Shown here: in pieces, positions 37,466 to 46,117 of the stretch
Layout of the letters: each line of letters begins with the position of its first letter
Numbering within the stretch: position 1 is the stretch's first letter
Source of the DNA: Haematococcus lacustris
Taxonomy: Eukaryota; Chlorophyta; Chlorophyceae; Chlamydomonadales; Haematococcaceae
NCBI GenBank assembly: GCA_030144725.1
Contig: JASKMD010000006.1
Location: 5,428,341 to 5,492,340, forward strand
Direction of reading: 5' to 3'
Length of the DNA stretch: 64,000 nucleotides
Position numbers and translations under genes: made by a program
Notes under the pieces: model-generated
The model's database searches: none
What the model saw: the letters and a program-made list of their open reading frames with translations, nothing else
Told to the model about the DNA's origin: nothing

Positions 37466-38421
37466 GCCCCCTTGTCCCTCACTAGGGCCTCCATTTGAGC
37501 GCCCAAGCAGCCACTAGCAGCCACTAGCAGCCACTAGCAGCCACTAACTAGATCCGACTCAAACAGTGTTATTGGGCTGTGTGGAGTAAACCCAGTGCAC
37601 ATGGCACATGAGCCGCCTACCACCTACACTATTGACTGACCACGAGGGCAATGTGTAGAGTTGGCATGACAAAACATGCGCTAATTGTAAGCTGATAAAA
37701 AGCTTAAGATAGGGGGCACACACATTACTGTGCCTCAGTGATAGCACACATCTCACTTATTCATGAGTCAGGAAGATGAAGCCTGCTGGTCCTGCCCACC
37801 CCCCTCCTGCTGCGCCTGGCCGAGTGCCTGGCCGAGATCACACAGGCAGCCCAAGCTTCAGGATGGGGAGATGCTCTTAAGAATTAAGGTGCCCCGACAG
37901 CATCCACAAGGCAACAGGAGCACAGCAGTAGCAGCAGGCCCACAGCCTGGAACCAACCTCCCACCGATTTCCGCCCCCAAAGCTTCAGAATCCCCAGCCT
38001 GCCAGGCAGCCATGCCTGTTGATGCTGGTGAGAGGAGAGCTGCAGCAGCAATCCCGTGCAGCCGGTGGACCACTGAAGCTGCTGTGGGCACCCAGCCCTC
38101 CGGCCGGGGCTGGTCATAGCTCAGCTGCTTCAGTAGCTGCAGCCAACACTTCTGGTGGCCATGCACAGCTGAGCTGACCCTGCTGGTACAAACCTCAGCA
38201 ACCAGCACTACCTTGTCCATCAGCTTGCCATGAATCCCTCTGTCACGCCACCACCCTGCAGCAAGCCTGCAGCACTGCGTCCACACCCCCCCACCCCACC
38301 CCGTGTTGCCATGCCTGCAATTGCAAATTAGTCCTGGCCCCAATTGCCCCTCTGGCCCCTCAGGCCCCTTTGGCAGCAGCAGCAGCCCAGCAGCAGGCCC
38401 CTCTGGCAGCAGCAGCAACAA
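37466..38421 (-). mobile_element. Fanzor fragment with type 2 3' end, minus-strand half of a rearranged copy
   Basis: From right to left on the minus strand: a frame with DKVVLVAEVCTSRVSSAV (about 38230-38170), a mutated RuvC-II region in which the Asp-Glu pair has shifted, then diverged DNA. The 3' flank follows (37740-37470): TGCGCTAATTGTAAGCTGAT read in reverse, the ATAACACTGTTT block, four copies of the 10-base unit GTGGCTGCTA, and the outer end CCCCCTTGTCCCTCACTAGG. At 38.43-38.48 kb it meets Fanzor sequence of opposite orientation. Confidence 0.65.
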
Positions 38422-38486
38422 CTACTGACATAGGCAAGGGCCTGGCTGACAAGTAGCTTGGGGTACAAGCGGATGCGAGGCCAGCA

Positions 38487-39042
38487 GCCCTGTGAGAGGC
38501 AGCTGAACAAACGCAGGGCCACCAGGCGTGCGGACTGGAAGCCCCCAGCAGGTCAGATGGAACACCGCTTGGTGCGCCCAGCCTGGAGCCAGCAGCGTGA
38601 CTAGCCAGTGCGGGGCCTGATGTGGTGCCCTGTAGTGGCCCCCCGCAAGCCCCCACAAGCCCCACGCAGCAGCCAGGAAGCCACACCGGCAGCAGCCTCA
38701 AAGCCAGGGCCCAGCACTCCCCCTCCAGCCAAGCGCAGCAAGCGCATCAAGGCTGAGCAGGCAGCTGAGCCCACCCACCAGCCCACCAAGGGCAAGGCCA
38801 ACGGCAAGGCTGCTAAAGCCAAGCCAGCACCACAGCCAGGCAGGTGGCTGGACAGGGACTGCAATGCAGCGCTCAACATGCACCGCGTTGGGGAGAGCAG
38901 GTGGCGCCCACTGGAGCTGTGCTGGTGGCCAGAGCAGGGGAGCTGCCAGCCAGAGGCAAGGAGTACCCAGGCTTGGGGGTACAAGCGGCTGCGAGACAAG
39001 CCACCCAAGACCAAGCAGGAGCAGCCCGCTGTGGCACAGTAG
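38487..39042 (+). pseudogene. Fanzor nuclease C-terminal half (lineage A)
   Basis: Plus strand: residues RATRRADWKPPAGQMEHRLV and VRGLMWCPVVAPRKPPQAP, a Pro/Lys-rich linker (KRSKRIKAEQAAEP), then the RuvC-III exon RWLDRDCNAALNMHRVGESR and WRPLELCWW, the GYKRLRDKPPK tail and a TAG at 39040-39042. The catalytic Asp of RuvC-III is intact, but the first part contains a TAG (at about 38601) and a 1-base shift changes the frame just before GYKRLRDKPPK. RuvC-I and RuvC-II are missing in this orientation. Confidence 0.75.
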
Positions 39043-39293
39043 TGTGTGGCCCCCCCATCTGAGCTGTCATCAGCTTACAACAAGTGCATGTTTGTCATGC
39101 CAACTCTACATCATAGCCCTTAGGGGTCAGGCAACAATGTAGGTGGTACGCAACCATGACCATGTGTATGCCATGTATATGCCATGTGCATGCCATGTGC
39201 ATGGGAACTCCACACAGACAAAAACACTGTTTTGTAGGGGTCCACACTTAGTGTTTCACTGCAATGAAGGCTCTAGGTTGAGGGCCAAGATGT
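39043..39293 (+). repeat. Fanzor 3' conserved segment, type 1
   Basis: Same order of blocks as 25809-26067, ending in TTGAGGGCCAAGATGTTG. The hairpin reads ACAAAAACACTGTTTTGT here. It directly follows the Fanzor stop codon. Confidence 0.65.
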
Positions 39294-39764
39294 TGCAGCA
39301 ACAGTTACTAGCCATGATGGCAATCAAGGCAATCATGGCTACGTTTGAGCAGACAAGCCTCGTTGAGGAATCAGGCCTGCTAGACGGCTTCTACAGGCTC
39401 AAGCTGACCAGGAGCCTGGTGCGGCATGACAGTGGCCTGACCCAGGCCAGCCGCAACACCCTGTGCAAGAATGACAACACTGAGCTCCAGCTGCAGTACC
39501 TGGCAGCAGCCAGCCCAGCTGGCACCTCCCTGGTGGCCAACCAACAGAATGTGGCCGTCACCCCTGCCTTGGAAGCAGTGTGGGAGTCAACCCACAGTAG
39601 GCAGGGCACAAGCTCAGGCTGCATGGCATGCATTGGAGCGTTCTGGAGTGCTTCCGCACGAACGTGGGTGGGCAAGTGGCACCGCAAGGGGGAAGGGGCA
39701 GGGACAGTGGTGGGCTGCCCTCATGCCAGTGTCCTAACTTCGTGTGCTAATAGCCGGCTGGGCT
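39294..39764 (+). other. open frame next to the Fanzor copies, unknown
   Basis: A frame with normal composition runs through here (AIMATFEQTSLVEESGLLDG, SLVRHDSGLTQASRNTLCK). No domain is recognised. It starts inside the 3' segment of the upstream Fanzor and could be host DNA next to the insertion site or part of the next element. Confidence 0.3.
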
Positions 39765-41370
39765 GATGAAGGACTGTCCAGGGCTCCAGGGCTCCAAGGC
39801 TGTAACAGAGCACTTGTGTATTTTCACACAATCGTGATTTTTTCACGGGAAACCCAAGTTGCTTGAAAAGGCCACCGCCCGTCGCACTGCGCATCGCGTG
39901 ATGGCTAAGACGAAGCACAAGAAGGACCCGGGAAAGAAACATAAGGGTTCGTGTCCCCAGCCGTGACGTGAGCCCTAGACGTGAGTTACGCGCTGTGTGA
40001 TAACCCGTCGCTCCTGTTGGTTCCATTGCAGCGTCTCGTTCCGCCCAAGGCAAGCAACGACAGGCGCGCCGTGATGGCTGGACCACGACCCGACGCCAGG
40101 TGTGGGTCCGCCCCCGCCTTATGTGTCCCCGTACTGTTTGTGTTGACCCCGCCTTGTGTCTTGGCCTGTCAAAATGGCAACCTCGCTTGGCTGCAGGTCA
40201 TCAAGGTCCCCGAGGGCGCAGTGCTGCGCGGCTGCAAGAAGACCAGGCGCAAGCTGAGGGAGCACCTCCGGCTACGGGCTGAGATCCACTCTCAGCTCCG
40301 CTTCATCGCTTCGCTGTTTGTATTGCGCATTTTTCTCACCTGCCTGGTGGGCTACCCTACCCCGGGATATGCCAGCGCCCCTCAGCCTCCAGCCGTGCAG
40401 CCTCCCCAACCCCCTGATGCTCCCCCCCTACCCCCACTCCCCCCACGGGCCCCTGCCCAGCCTGCACCTGCCCAGCCTGCCAGCATGGAGTGTGACAATG
40501 ACTCTGACTCCGAGTCACACTGTGACTCTGATCCAGAGTCACAGTCTGACTCGGAGTCAGAGTCAGAACCTGAGCCAGTCACGCAACCCCCCCAAAGGCG
40601 CTGCAGCGCCCGCCTGGCAGCCCTTGCACCCGCAGCACCCACTGGCCCTCCCTTGCCCCTTGACTGCGAGGACCCTGTCATGCTGAGGCAGCTGAAGGAC
40701 TTCTGCAAGTTCTTCGCCAACCTTAACTTCAAGACATGCTACAACCAGCTGCAGCGGCGCCTTGTGCGCGACCGCCACCCCATGCTCATGCCAGCCTTTG
40801 AGGACCCCAGCAACCAGGCGCTGCTGTCCAAGCTGCAGGAGCTGTGCAGCATCAAACTGACGGGTTTCCACAACACCCTCGACGCACACTCCATGCAGCT
40901 GGCGGTGGCCATGCAGCAGCACTACTCCAACCCAGGCAAGTAATGGTGGTGACTAGACCTGACCTAATACCTGACCTTATACCAGACCTGACCTGATACC
41001 TGACCTGACCTGACCTGACAAGGGCTTCTCCTCCTGCTCCCCCTCCACAAGATCTCCCCTACAGGGTGTTGTCCCTGAGGTGACCCTGCCTTCCATTTAG
41101 ATCCTCAACCTGGAAGTAATGCCAGGGCCGTGATGAGGGTGGACGCCAGCACCACAGCCAGGCAGGTGGCTGGACAGGGACTGCAATGCAGCATTGAACA
41201 TGCAGCGCATTGGGGAGAGCATGTGGCGGCCGCTGGAGCTGTGCTACTGGCCAGACCAGGGAGCGCTGCCAGCAAAGGGCAAGGAGTACCCTGGCCTGGG
41301 CTACAAGCGTCTGCGAGACAAGCCCCCCAAGGCCAAGGAGCAGCAGCAGCCTGCTGTGGCACAGTAGTGT
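39765..41370 (+). mobile_element. Fanzor internal-deletion derivative with well kept N-terminal exons
   Basis: 5' flank with CCAGGGCTCCAAGGCTGTAA and GAGCACTTGTGTATTTTCAC, then exons that splice in phase: 39901-39949 (MAKTKHKKDPGKKHKG), 40032-40099 (SRSAQGKQRQARRDGWTTTR) and 40197-about 40941 (VIKVPEGAVLRGCKKTRRKL; an acidic Ser/Asp-rich stretch at about 40490-40580; CSARLAALAP; FAN..FKTCYNQLQRRLV; MQLAVAMQQHYSNPGK). After a CCTGAC-rich minisatellite (40944-41020) the sequence jumps to RuvC-III (WLDRD...NMQRIGE, 41172-41215, with the catalytic Asp codon region intact but in a shifted frame) and the tail to TAG at 41367. RuvC-I, RuvC-II and the linker are deleted, so it cannot encode a working nuclease. 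Confidence 0.8.
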
Positions 41371-41625
41371 GTGCCTCCCTTTGTTGAGCTGTCATCAGCT
41401 TACAATCAGTGCATGTTTTGTCATGCCAATTCTACATCATCGCCCTCGGGTCAGGCAATAGTGTAGGTGGTAGGCTCAACACTCCACACAGCCCAATAAC
41501 ACTGTTTGTGTCGGATCTAGTTAGTGGCTGCTAGTGGCTGCTAGTGGCTGCTAGTGGCTGCTAGTAGGTACTTGGCCCCCGGCTCAAACGGAGGCCCTAG
41601 TGAGGGACAAGGGGGCTGCCCTCAT
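41371..41625 (+). repeat. Fanzor 3' conserved segment, type 2
   Basis: Shares the first half with type 1 (GAGCTGTCATCAGCTTACAA, CATGCCAATTCTACATCATC, GCAATAGTGTAGGTGGTAGG). It then diverges: CCCAATAACACTGTTTGTGT, four copies of GTGGCTGCTA, and the outer end GGCCCTAGTGAGGGACAAGG. The same end is present at 58870-59105 and, inverted, at 37470-37740 and 52936-53160. Confidence 0.7.
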
Positions 41626-41885
41626 GCCAGTCTGCTGAGTGCTCCAATGTGACCTCACCCGTGCTCCAATGTGACCTCACCAGTGCTCCAATGTGACCTA
41701 ACCCCCTTGTGACCTGTTAAGCGACATGCACCGTGTGACCTGCTAGGTGCCATGCACAATGTGTTTCTTGCATGCCATGCTGGGCCAGGTTCGCCAAATT
41801 CATGTCGACCTCAGCCCTGGCACGGCCACTCCGCGTCGGGCGTAGGGTTATAATGAGCTGTAGCAGCTAAGAGCCTTCAGCAGGT
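41626..41885. other. short tandem-repeat DNA, no gene
   Basis: Three copies of a GTGCTCCAATGTGACCTCAC unit (41640-41702) and no exon. Confidence 0.6.
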
Positions 41886-42145
41886 CAAATGTAAGACCGC
41901 CGATTGCACAGCCTGTAATGTATCCCTGGCCATCATGGCAGGGCCTGCAACTTAGCCCTGAACCTCCGGCGGGCAGGAGAGGCTCCATGGCGCCCAGTGG
42001 AGCTGTGCTGGTGGCCACATTGAGCAAGGGCGCCGGCAAGCTGCGAGACCGGGCAACCCTACGCAAGGAGTACCCTGGCGTGAGCGTCAACAAGCTGCGA
42101 GACCGGGCACCCAAGGCCTAGGCCCAGCAGCCTGGAGCACAGTAG
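41886..42145 (+). pseudogene. strongly decayed Fanzor C-terminal fragment
   Basis: Nucleotide and frame-shifted protein similarity to the RuvC-III exon: GGCGCCCAGTGGAGCTGTGC (compare GGCGCCCACTGGAGCTGTGC at 38906), then KEYPGVSVNKLRDRAPKA. The DRD-x-NAA motif itself is lost. Confidence 0.55.
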
Positions 42146-42469
42146 TGTGTGCACCCGGCACTCTCGAAGCTGTTGCTGTGTTTCATGCCCGCTTGAATCG
42201 CTCAGACCAAGCGGGCAACCTGCTCAGACCAAGCGCCGCTGGTGTATGCCTCGATGCAACTTTTGTCAGCATCATCAGACTGGGTGCATGGCGGCCAACG
42301 GCAGATCAACGGCAGTGGGGTGTAGTAAAGAGAACAGTGAAAGCACGCAGAAACAAGACTTGCTGCGTCATGGTCAAATGATCTTGCAGCAATAAGTAAA
42401 GCGCTCCAGGTAATGCAGCAAGTCTCCTTGCTTCAGGTAATGCAGCAAGTACTGAACCATAGCTAGTAG

Positions 42470-43409
42470 CTGTCTGCTTCCAGCGTGATGCACTCCCGGC
42501 TGAGTAGCAATCCCAATGATTGGTGGTACACATGCATGTGTCCTCAGCTCCATGGCTGTACTGCTGGTTCTGCGCAATGGTTGGTGGATGCTTGTCAATG
42601 CTTCTCTGGTAGCCCCTCCTTGGGGGGCCACTCCTTTGCCACCCTGCAGCAGCCACAGCACACACCTTGCTCATAGACTGCATGCGCTCACTCATCTACC
42701 ATACTGCACCAAATCAGAGGCACTCACAGAGGGTTGAATTCAAGGAGACCGTCCTCGCCCCAAGGCATGCCAGGCAGGCGCCGAATACGCATCCATGGAT
42801 ACCTGCACAATTGTCGACTGGGCTTAGTGCTGCCGTGTCACATGGGAGCATTGCTGGGGCAACTCACGGGGGGATGGGGTGGGGCTCGTGATGCTCGAGA
42901 CCGAAAATCAGGTCGTAAACCATAAACGCTGCGCTGACGGGACCCAGGATCATGAAGCCAATAACTTCCTTTCGCAGGGCCTTCTGGTTCTCTTGCGGGG
43001 TGCCCTCAGGCGCCTTTGGGAAGTATGCCTGCCAGCGCGCCTCTGGGGTGATGCTGGGCGCACCGCCTCCCATCCTACGCACGCCCTGTAGGGCAACCTG
43101 CGCGGTCTTTCGCAAGGCTTGCATCTTAGGGGGTCTGCCTGTATGCAGCACTGTCACTGATGATGTCGCTGATGCGCCTTCGCCTGTCGGGTTCGGGTTC
43201 GGAGTTCCCGACAGTTGCTGGTTAGTTGAGTACATGCTTGCTTGCATTGCCGGACGTCCTGGCCACATTGGGATCAGCTCCTTGACCGCCAGACGCAGTG
43301 CGTGTAGCAGCACCTCGCAAGCAGGGAAGCAGCATCAAGCTACCTGCAGGTTGAGATTGGCGACCCAAGCTCAGCTGCCATTGGTCATTGTTGCCTCGGC
43401 ACGAGGCCT
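42470..43409. repeat. 940-bp segmental duplication, copy 2
   Basis: See copy 1 at 36474-37413. Here the repeat is followed after 320 bases by the gag frame of a Gypsy element, and its flanks differ from copy 1 on both sides. Confidence 0.93.
42864..43124 (-). CDS. 86-residue predicted mitochondrial inner-membrane protein, copy 2
   Basis: Same protein as at 36868-37128, with an identical predicted 86-residue product; the only nearby amino-acid difference lies upstream of the chosen start. Presequence MQALRKTAQVALQGVRRMGG, one membrane span, His/Pro-rich tail. Both copies keep the frame. The identity in the coding part is no higher than in the flanks, so it does not show selection by itself. 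Confidence 0.6.
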   Translation of the reverse strand: MQALRKTAQVALQGVRRMGGGAPSITPEARWQAYFPKAPEGTPQENQKALRKEVIGFMILGPVSAAFMVYDLIFGLEHHEPHPIPP

Positions 43410-43732
43410 GGCCCGTGGTACGTACGCCACATCACGACCCATCACATCACCCCTGCACCAAACCCGGCTGCCATGGTCATTGCTGCCTTGGGGCATATTG
43501 CGGTGGGGTGGGGTAAGGCAAAGCGTGCTACGGGTGCCTGCTCACTGGCCTGGCGCACCTGGCATCTGCTCAGCTTTCGTCTGGCCTACTTGTTTGTCAC
43601 TAGCTGGCCAATCTCCTCCTCTCTCACCCTCCTGAGGCTGCGCTGACCGCCTGGGTGACCGCCTCATGCAGCAGGTACTGGAGCTCTGAAATTATTCTCA
43701 CTGTACGTTGTTCTAAAGGCAAAGAGGCAACC

Positions 43733-44362
43733 ATGCCTGGTGGCAGCAGGTCAGGAGCACCAGTAGCCATTCTGTCACACCAGGACCAACGCAAGGGTGT
43801 GGATAGAGGTCACTCTAGTTTCCCTGCCCGTGGTCGTGGGCGTGGTGTGCAGGGGCTCATGACCTCTGATGAGGGCCACCAGTTCAAGCGTGATGGTGGG
43901 CAGTGGCAGCCAGTGCCACAGGGCCTTGTTCCTCATGGCGGTGGAGGCCGTGGCGGCCCGCTGCGAGGCCGTCGGGGTGATGACCAGTGGGACCGGGGTT
44001 ATGACCAGTCCAGCCATGGTGAGCGCAACCCGTATGGGCGTGACAGGCAAGGCAGGGGTGGCTATGGCCGTGGAGGCGCACGGGGAGGCCAGGGCCGTGG
44101 CAGCCAAGGAGGCCCAGGAAGTGGTGGCAGCCAGGGAGGCCCTGGGAGTGGTGGCAGTCAGGGGGGATGGCAAGGAGGCCAGGGTGGCCAGCAGGGTGGC
44201 GGCCAAGGCAGTTGGCAAGGAGGCCACGGTGGCCAAGGAGGTGGTCGGCTGGGTGGCACTCAGCAGCCAGCATTTGCTGCTCCCGCAATGTTTCACCAGC
44301 CTAATGAGCCACTTGCCTGTGAGCATTGTGCACCCCATCCATGCCAGTGCGCATGGGAATAG
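43733..44362 (+). CDS. gag: Gag-like protein, Gly/Arg-rich, probably truncated
   Basis: 209 residues from an ATG in an ACC-ATG context. Apart from the first 40 residues it is dominated by Gly, Arg and Gln repeats (RGRGRGVQG; GGQGRGSQGGPGSGGSQGG), like an RGG-type RNA-binding tail. The C-terminus CEHCAPHPCQCAWE has cysteines reminiscent of a CCHC knuckle, but the spacing is not standard. A capsid domain is not visible, so the N-terminal part of gag may have been lost or replaced. The TAG stop is followed by 60 bases of open, same-frame sequence up to the pol Met. Confidence 0.7.
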   Translation: MPGGSRSGAPVAILSHQDQRKGVDRGHSSFPARGRGRGVQGLMTSDEGHQFKRDGGQWQPVPQGLVPHGGGGRGGPLRGRRGDDQWDRGYDQSSHGERNPYGRDRQGRGGYGRGGARGGQGRGSQGGPGSGGSQGGPGSGGSQGGWQGGQGGQQGGGQGSWQGGHGGQGGGRLGGTQQPAFAAPAMFHQPNEPLACEHCAPHPCQCAWE

Positions 44363-44422
44363 GAATCTGCCTGGACTGGTGTAGGATGCAACCTACCAGG
44401 CGGGGACCAGCGTGTTGCTAAC

Positions 44423-46117
44423 ATGGTGTATGTGAATGAACCATGTAAGCTGGACTCCCCACGCATCCTAGGAGTTGTTTGTTCTTCTATAACAAAACAA
44501 GTGCCTCTTCCGTTTGTCTTCACAGCCAGACTAGGAGGGAGAGAATGTGTAGCTATGATAGACACTGGAGCTACGTACACCATCTTGTCAGAGAAGTGGC
44601 TAAATCAACCAGGCTACAAGAACAAACATATGAGCGTGACTCTTTTGGAACGAAGGATCTCGGTGGTGGCTGCAAACAATGCATCCATGCCTATCACCCA
44701 GCAAGTCCATGCAACTGTGTCAATTGAGAGGAGTGTTACGCCTGTGGCAGCCAAAATCTTACCAGAGATGCTGGAGGGTATTGACCTAATCTTGGGTGCT
44801 GACTGGCAGAAGTCACATGGCGCTGTGCTGGACGTTGGCTCAAACATATGCCACATCAAAGTCGGCAACAAGTTGCACAAGCTACACTCTCAGCACCACA
44901 AGTTCAGGCCGGGCGCAGCTGTTCTCGCCGCTGTGGCGGACAGTGGTGAAGCAGTGAAAGTGCTGAGCGCAAAACAAGCTGCAAGGGCCCTGAGAAAAGG
45001 TTGCTGCAGCGTGCTTGCCCTGGTCCAACCATCGGCTGCAAATGATGATGAAGGCTGGTACAACGGCAGCCTTGCATCCGTTCTCGTCAACAACCAAGAA
45101 GGGTGTGAGAGGCCTGGGCTTGTGCCGGCCTCAGTTATCGACAGCATGGTGCATGAGGAATTCCCAACAGTGTTCCAGGACATGCCAGCTGGACTACCGC
45201 CTGACCGAGGGGTAGGCCACACCATACGTTTAGAACCTGGACATGCACCTCCTTACCAACGTGCTCGGCGCTACAGTCTGAAAGAAATGGATGAGATGAG
45301 GAAGCAGGTAGCGGAGCTGTTGGCAAAGAAGCTCATTGAGCCTAGCAGCAGTCCGTATGGTGCCCCAGTCTTGTTTGTGCAGAAGCGTGATGGCACTCTC
45401 AGGATGTGCATTGACTTCCGCGCGCTAAACAAACTGACTGTGAGGGATAGGTACCCCCTGCCAAGAATTGACGACCTATTTGACAGAGTCCAAGGGAAGA
45501 CGGTGTTCAGCTCGTTAGACCTCCAAAGTGGTTATCACCAAATACGCATCACTCCTGAGGACGTGCCCAAAACTGCTTTCGTCACACCTGGAGGGCAGTT
45601 TCAGTACAAGGTGTTGTGTTTTGGGTTGACGAATGCCCCAGCCACCTTCCAACGTGTGATGAACCGTATCTTTGAGAAGCAGCTGCTGGCGGGCACGGTA
45701 CTCGTGTATCTTGACGACATCTTGGTCATGAGTCGTTCGCCGGCGGAGCATGTACAGCATCTTCGAGAGGTGTTGCAAGTCATGAAGGATAACAACTTGT
45801 ATGCTAAGCTTAGTAAGTGTGAGTTTAACAAACCTGAGCTGAAGTTCTTGGGTCACATCGTGGGAAGGCATGGCATTGCCGTAGATCCTGCCAAAGTGCA
45901 AGTCATTCAGGACTGGGCTATGCCCACGTGTCTTAAGGAATTGCAGGCATTCCTTGGCCTCGCAAACTTCTTCCGGCGTTTCATTGCAGGCTACAGCACC
46001 ATTGCTGCACCGCTGACAGACCTTACTGGTGAAGCTGTGGCGGCTGGTACAAATTGGAGACAGCTCAGTGAGCCTGCTGTAAATGCTTTCAACGCTCTCA
46101 AAGAAGCTCTGTGTTAA
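44423..46117 (+). CDS. pol: Pol part 1: aspartic protease and reverse transcriptase
   Basis: 564 residues. Protease motif IDTGATYTIL with the catalytic Asp at about residue 47. The reverse transcriptase core covers about residues 290-500: FVQKRDGTLRMCIDFRALN, YPLPRIDDLF, FSSLDLQSGYHQIRI, FCFGLTNAPATFQ-type motif (VLCFGLTNAPATFQRVMN), the catalytic box VYLDDILVMS (about 45703-45730), and FLGHIVGRHGI. Ends at TAA in KEALC-stop, a place where related elements continue into RNase H. As the downstream frame is identical, the TAA looks like a point nonsense change. Confidence 0.95.
   Translation: MVYVNEPCKLDSPRILGVVCSSITKQVPLPFVFTARLGGRECVAMIDTGATYTILSEKWLNQPGYKNKHMSVTLLERRISVVAANNASMPITQQVHATVSIERSVTPVAAKILPEMLEGIDLILGADWQKSHGAVLDVGSNICHIKVGNKLHKLHSQHHKFRPGAAVLAAVADSGEAVKVLSAKQAARALRKGCCSVLALVQPSAANDDEGWYNGSLASVLVNNQEGCERPGLVPASVIDSMVHEEFPTVFQDMPAGLPPDRGVGHTIRLEPGHAPPYQRARRYSLKEMDEMRKQVAELLAKKLIEPSSSPYGAPVLFVQKRDGTLRMCIDFRALNKLTVRDRYPLPRIDDLFDRVQGKTVFSSLDLQSGYHQIRITPEDVPKTAFVTPGGQFQYKVLCFGLTNAPATFQRVMNRIFEKQLLAGTVLVYLDDILVMSRSPAEHVQHLREVLQVMKDNNLYAKLSKCEFNKPELKFLGHIVGRHGIAVDPAKVQVIQDWAMPTCLKELQAFLGLANFFRRFIAGYSTIAAPLTDLTGEAVAAGTNWRQLSEPAVNAFNALKEALC

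Noticed and set aside
43410..43732. 5' LTR of the Gypsy element
   Set aside because: No similarity to the sequence that follows the polypurine tract at 48520; the left part is the edge of the 940-bp duplication.
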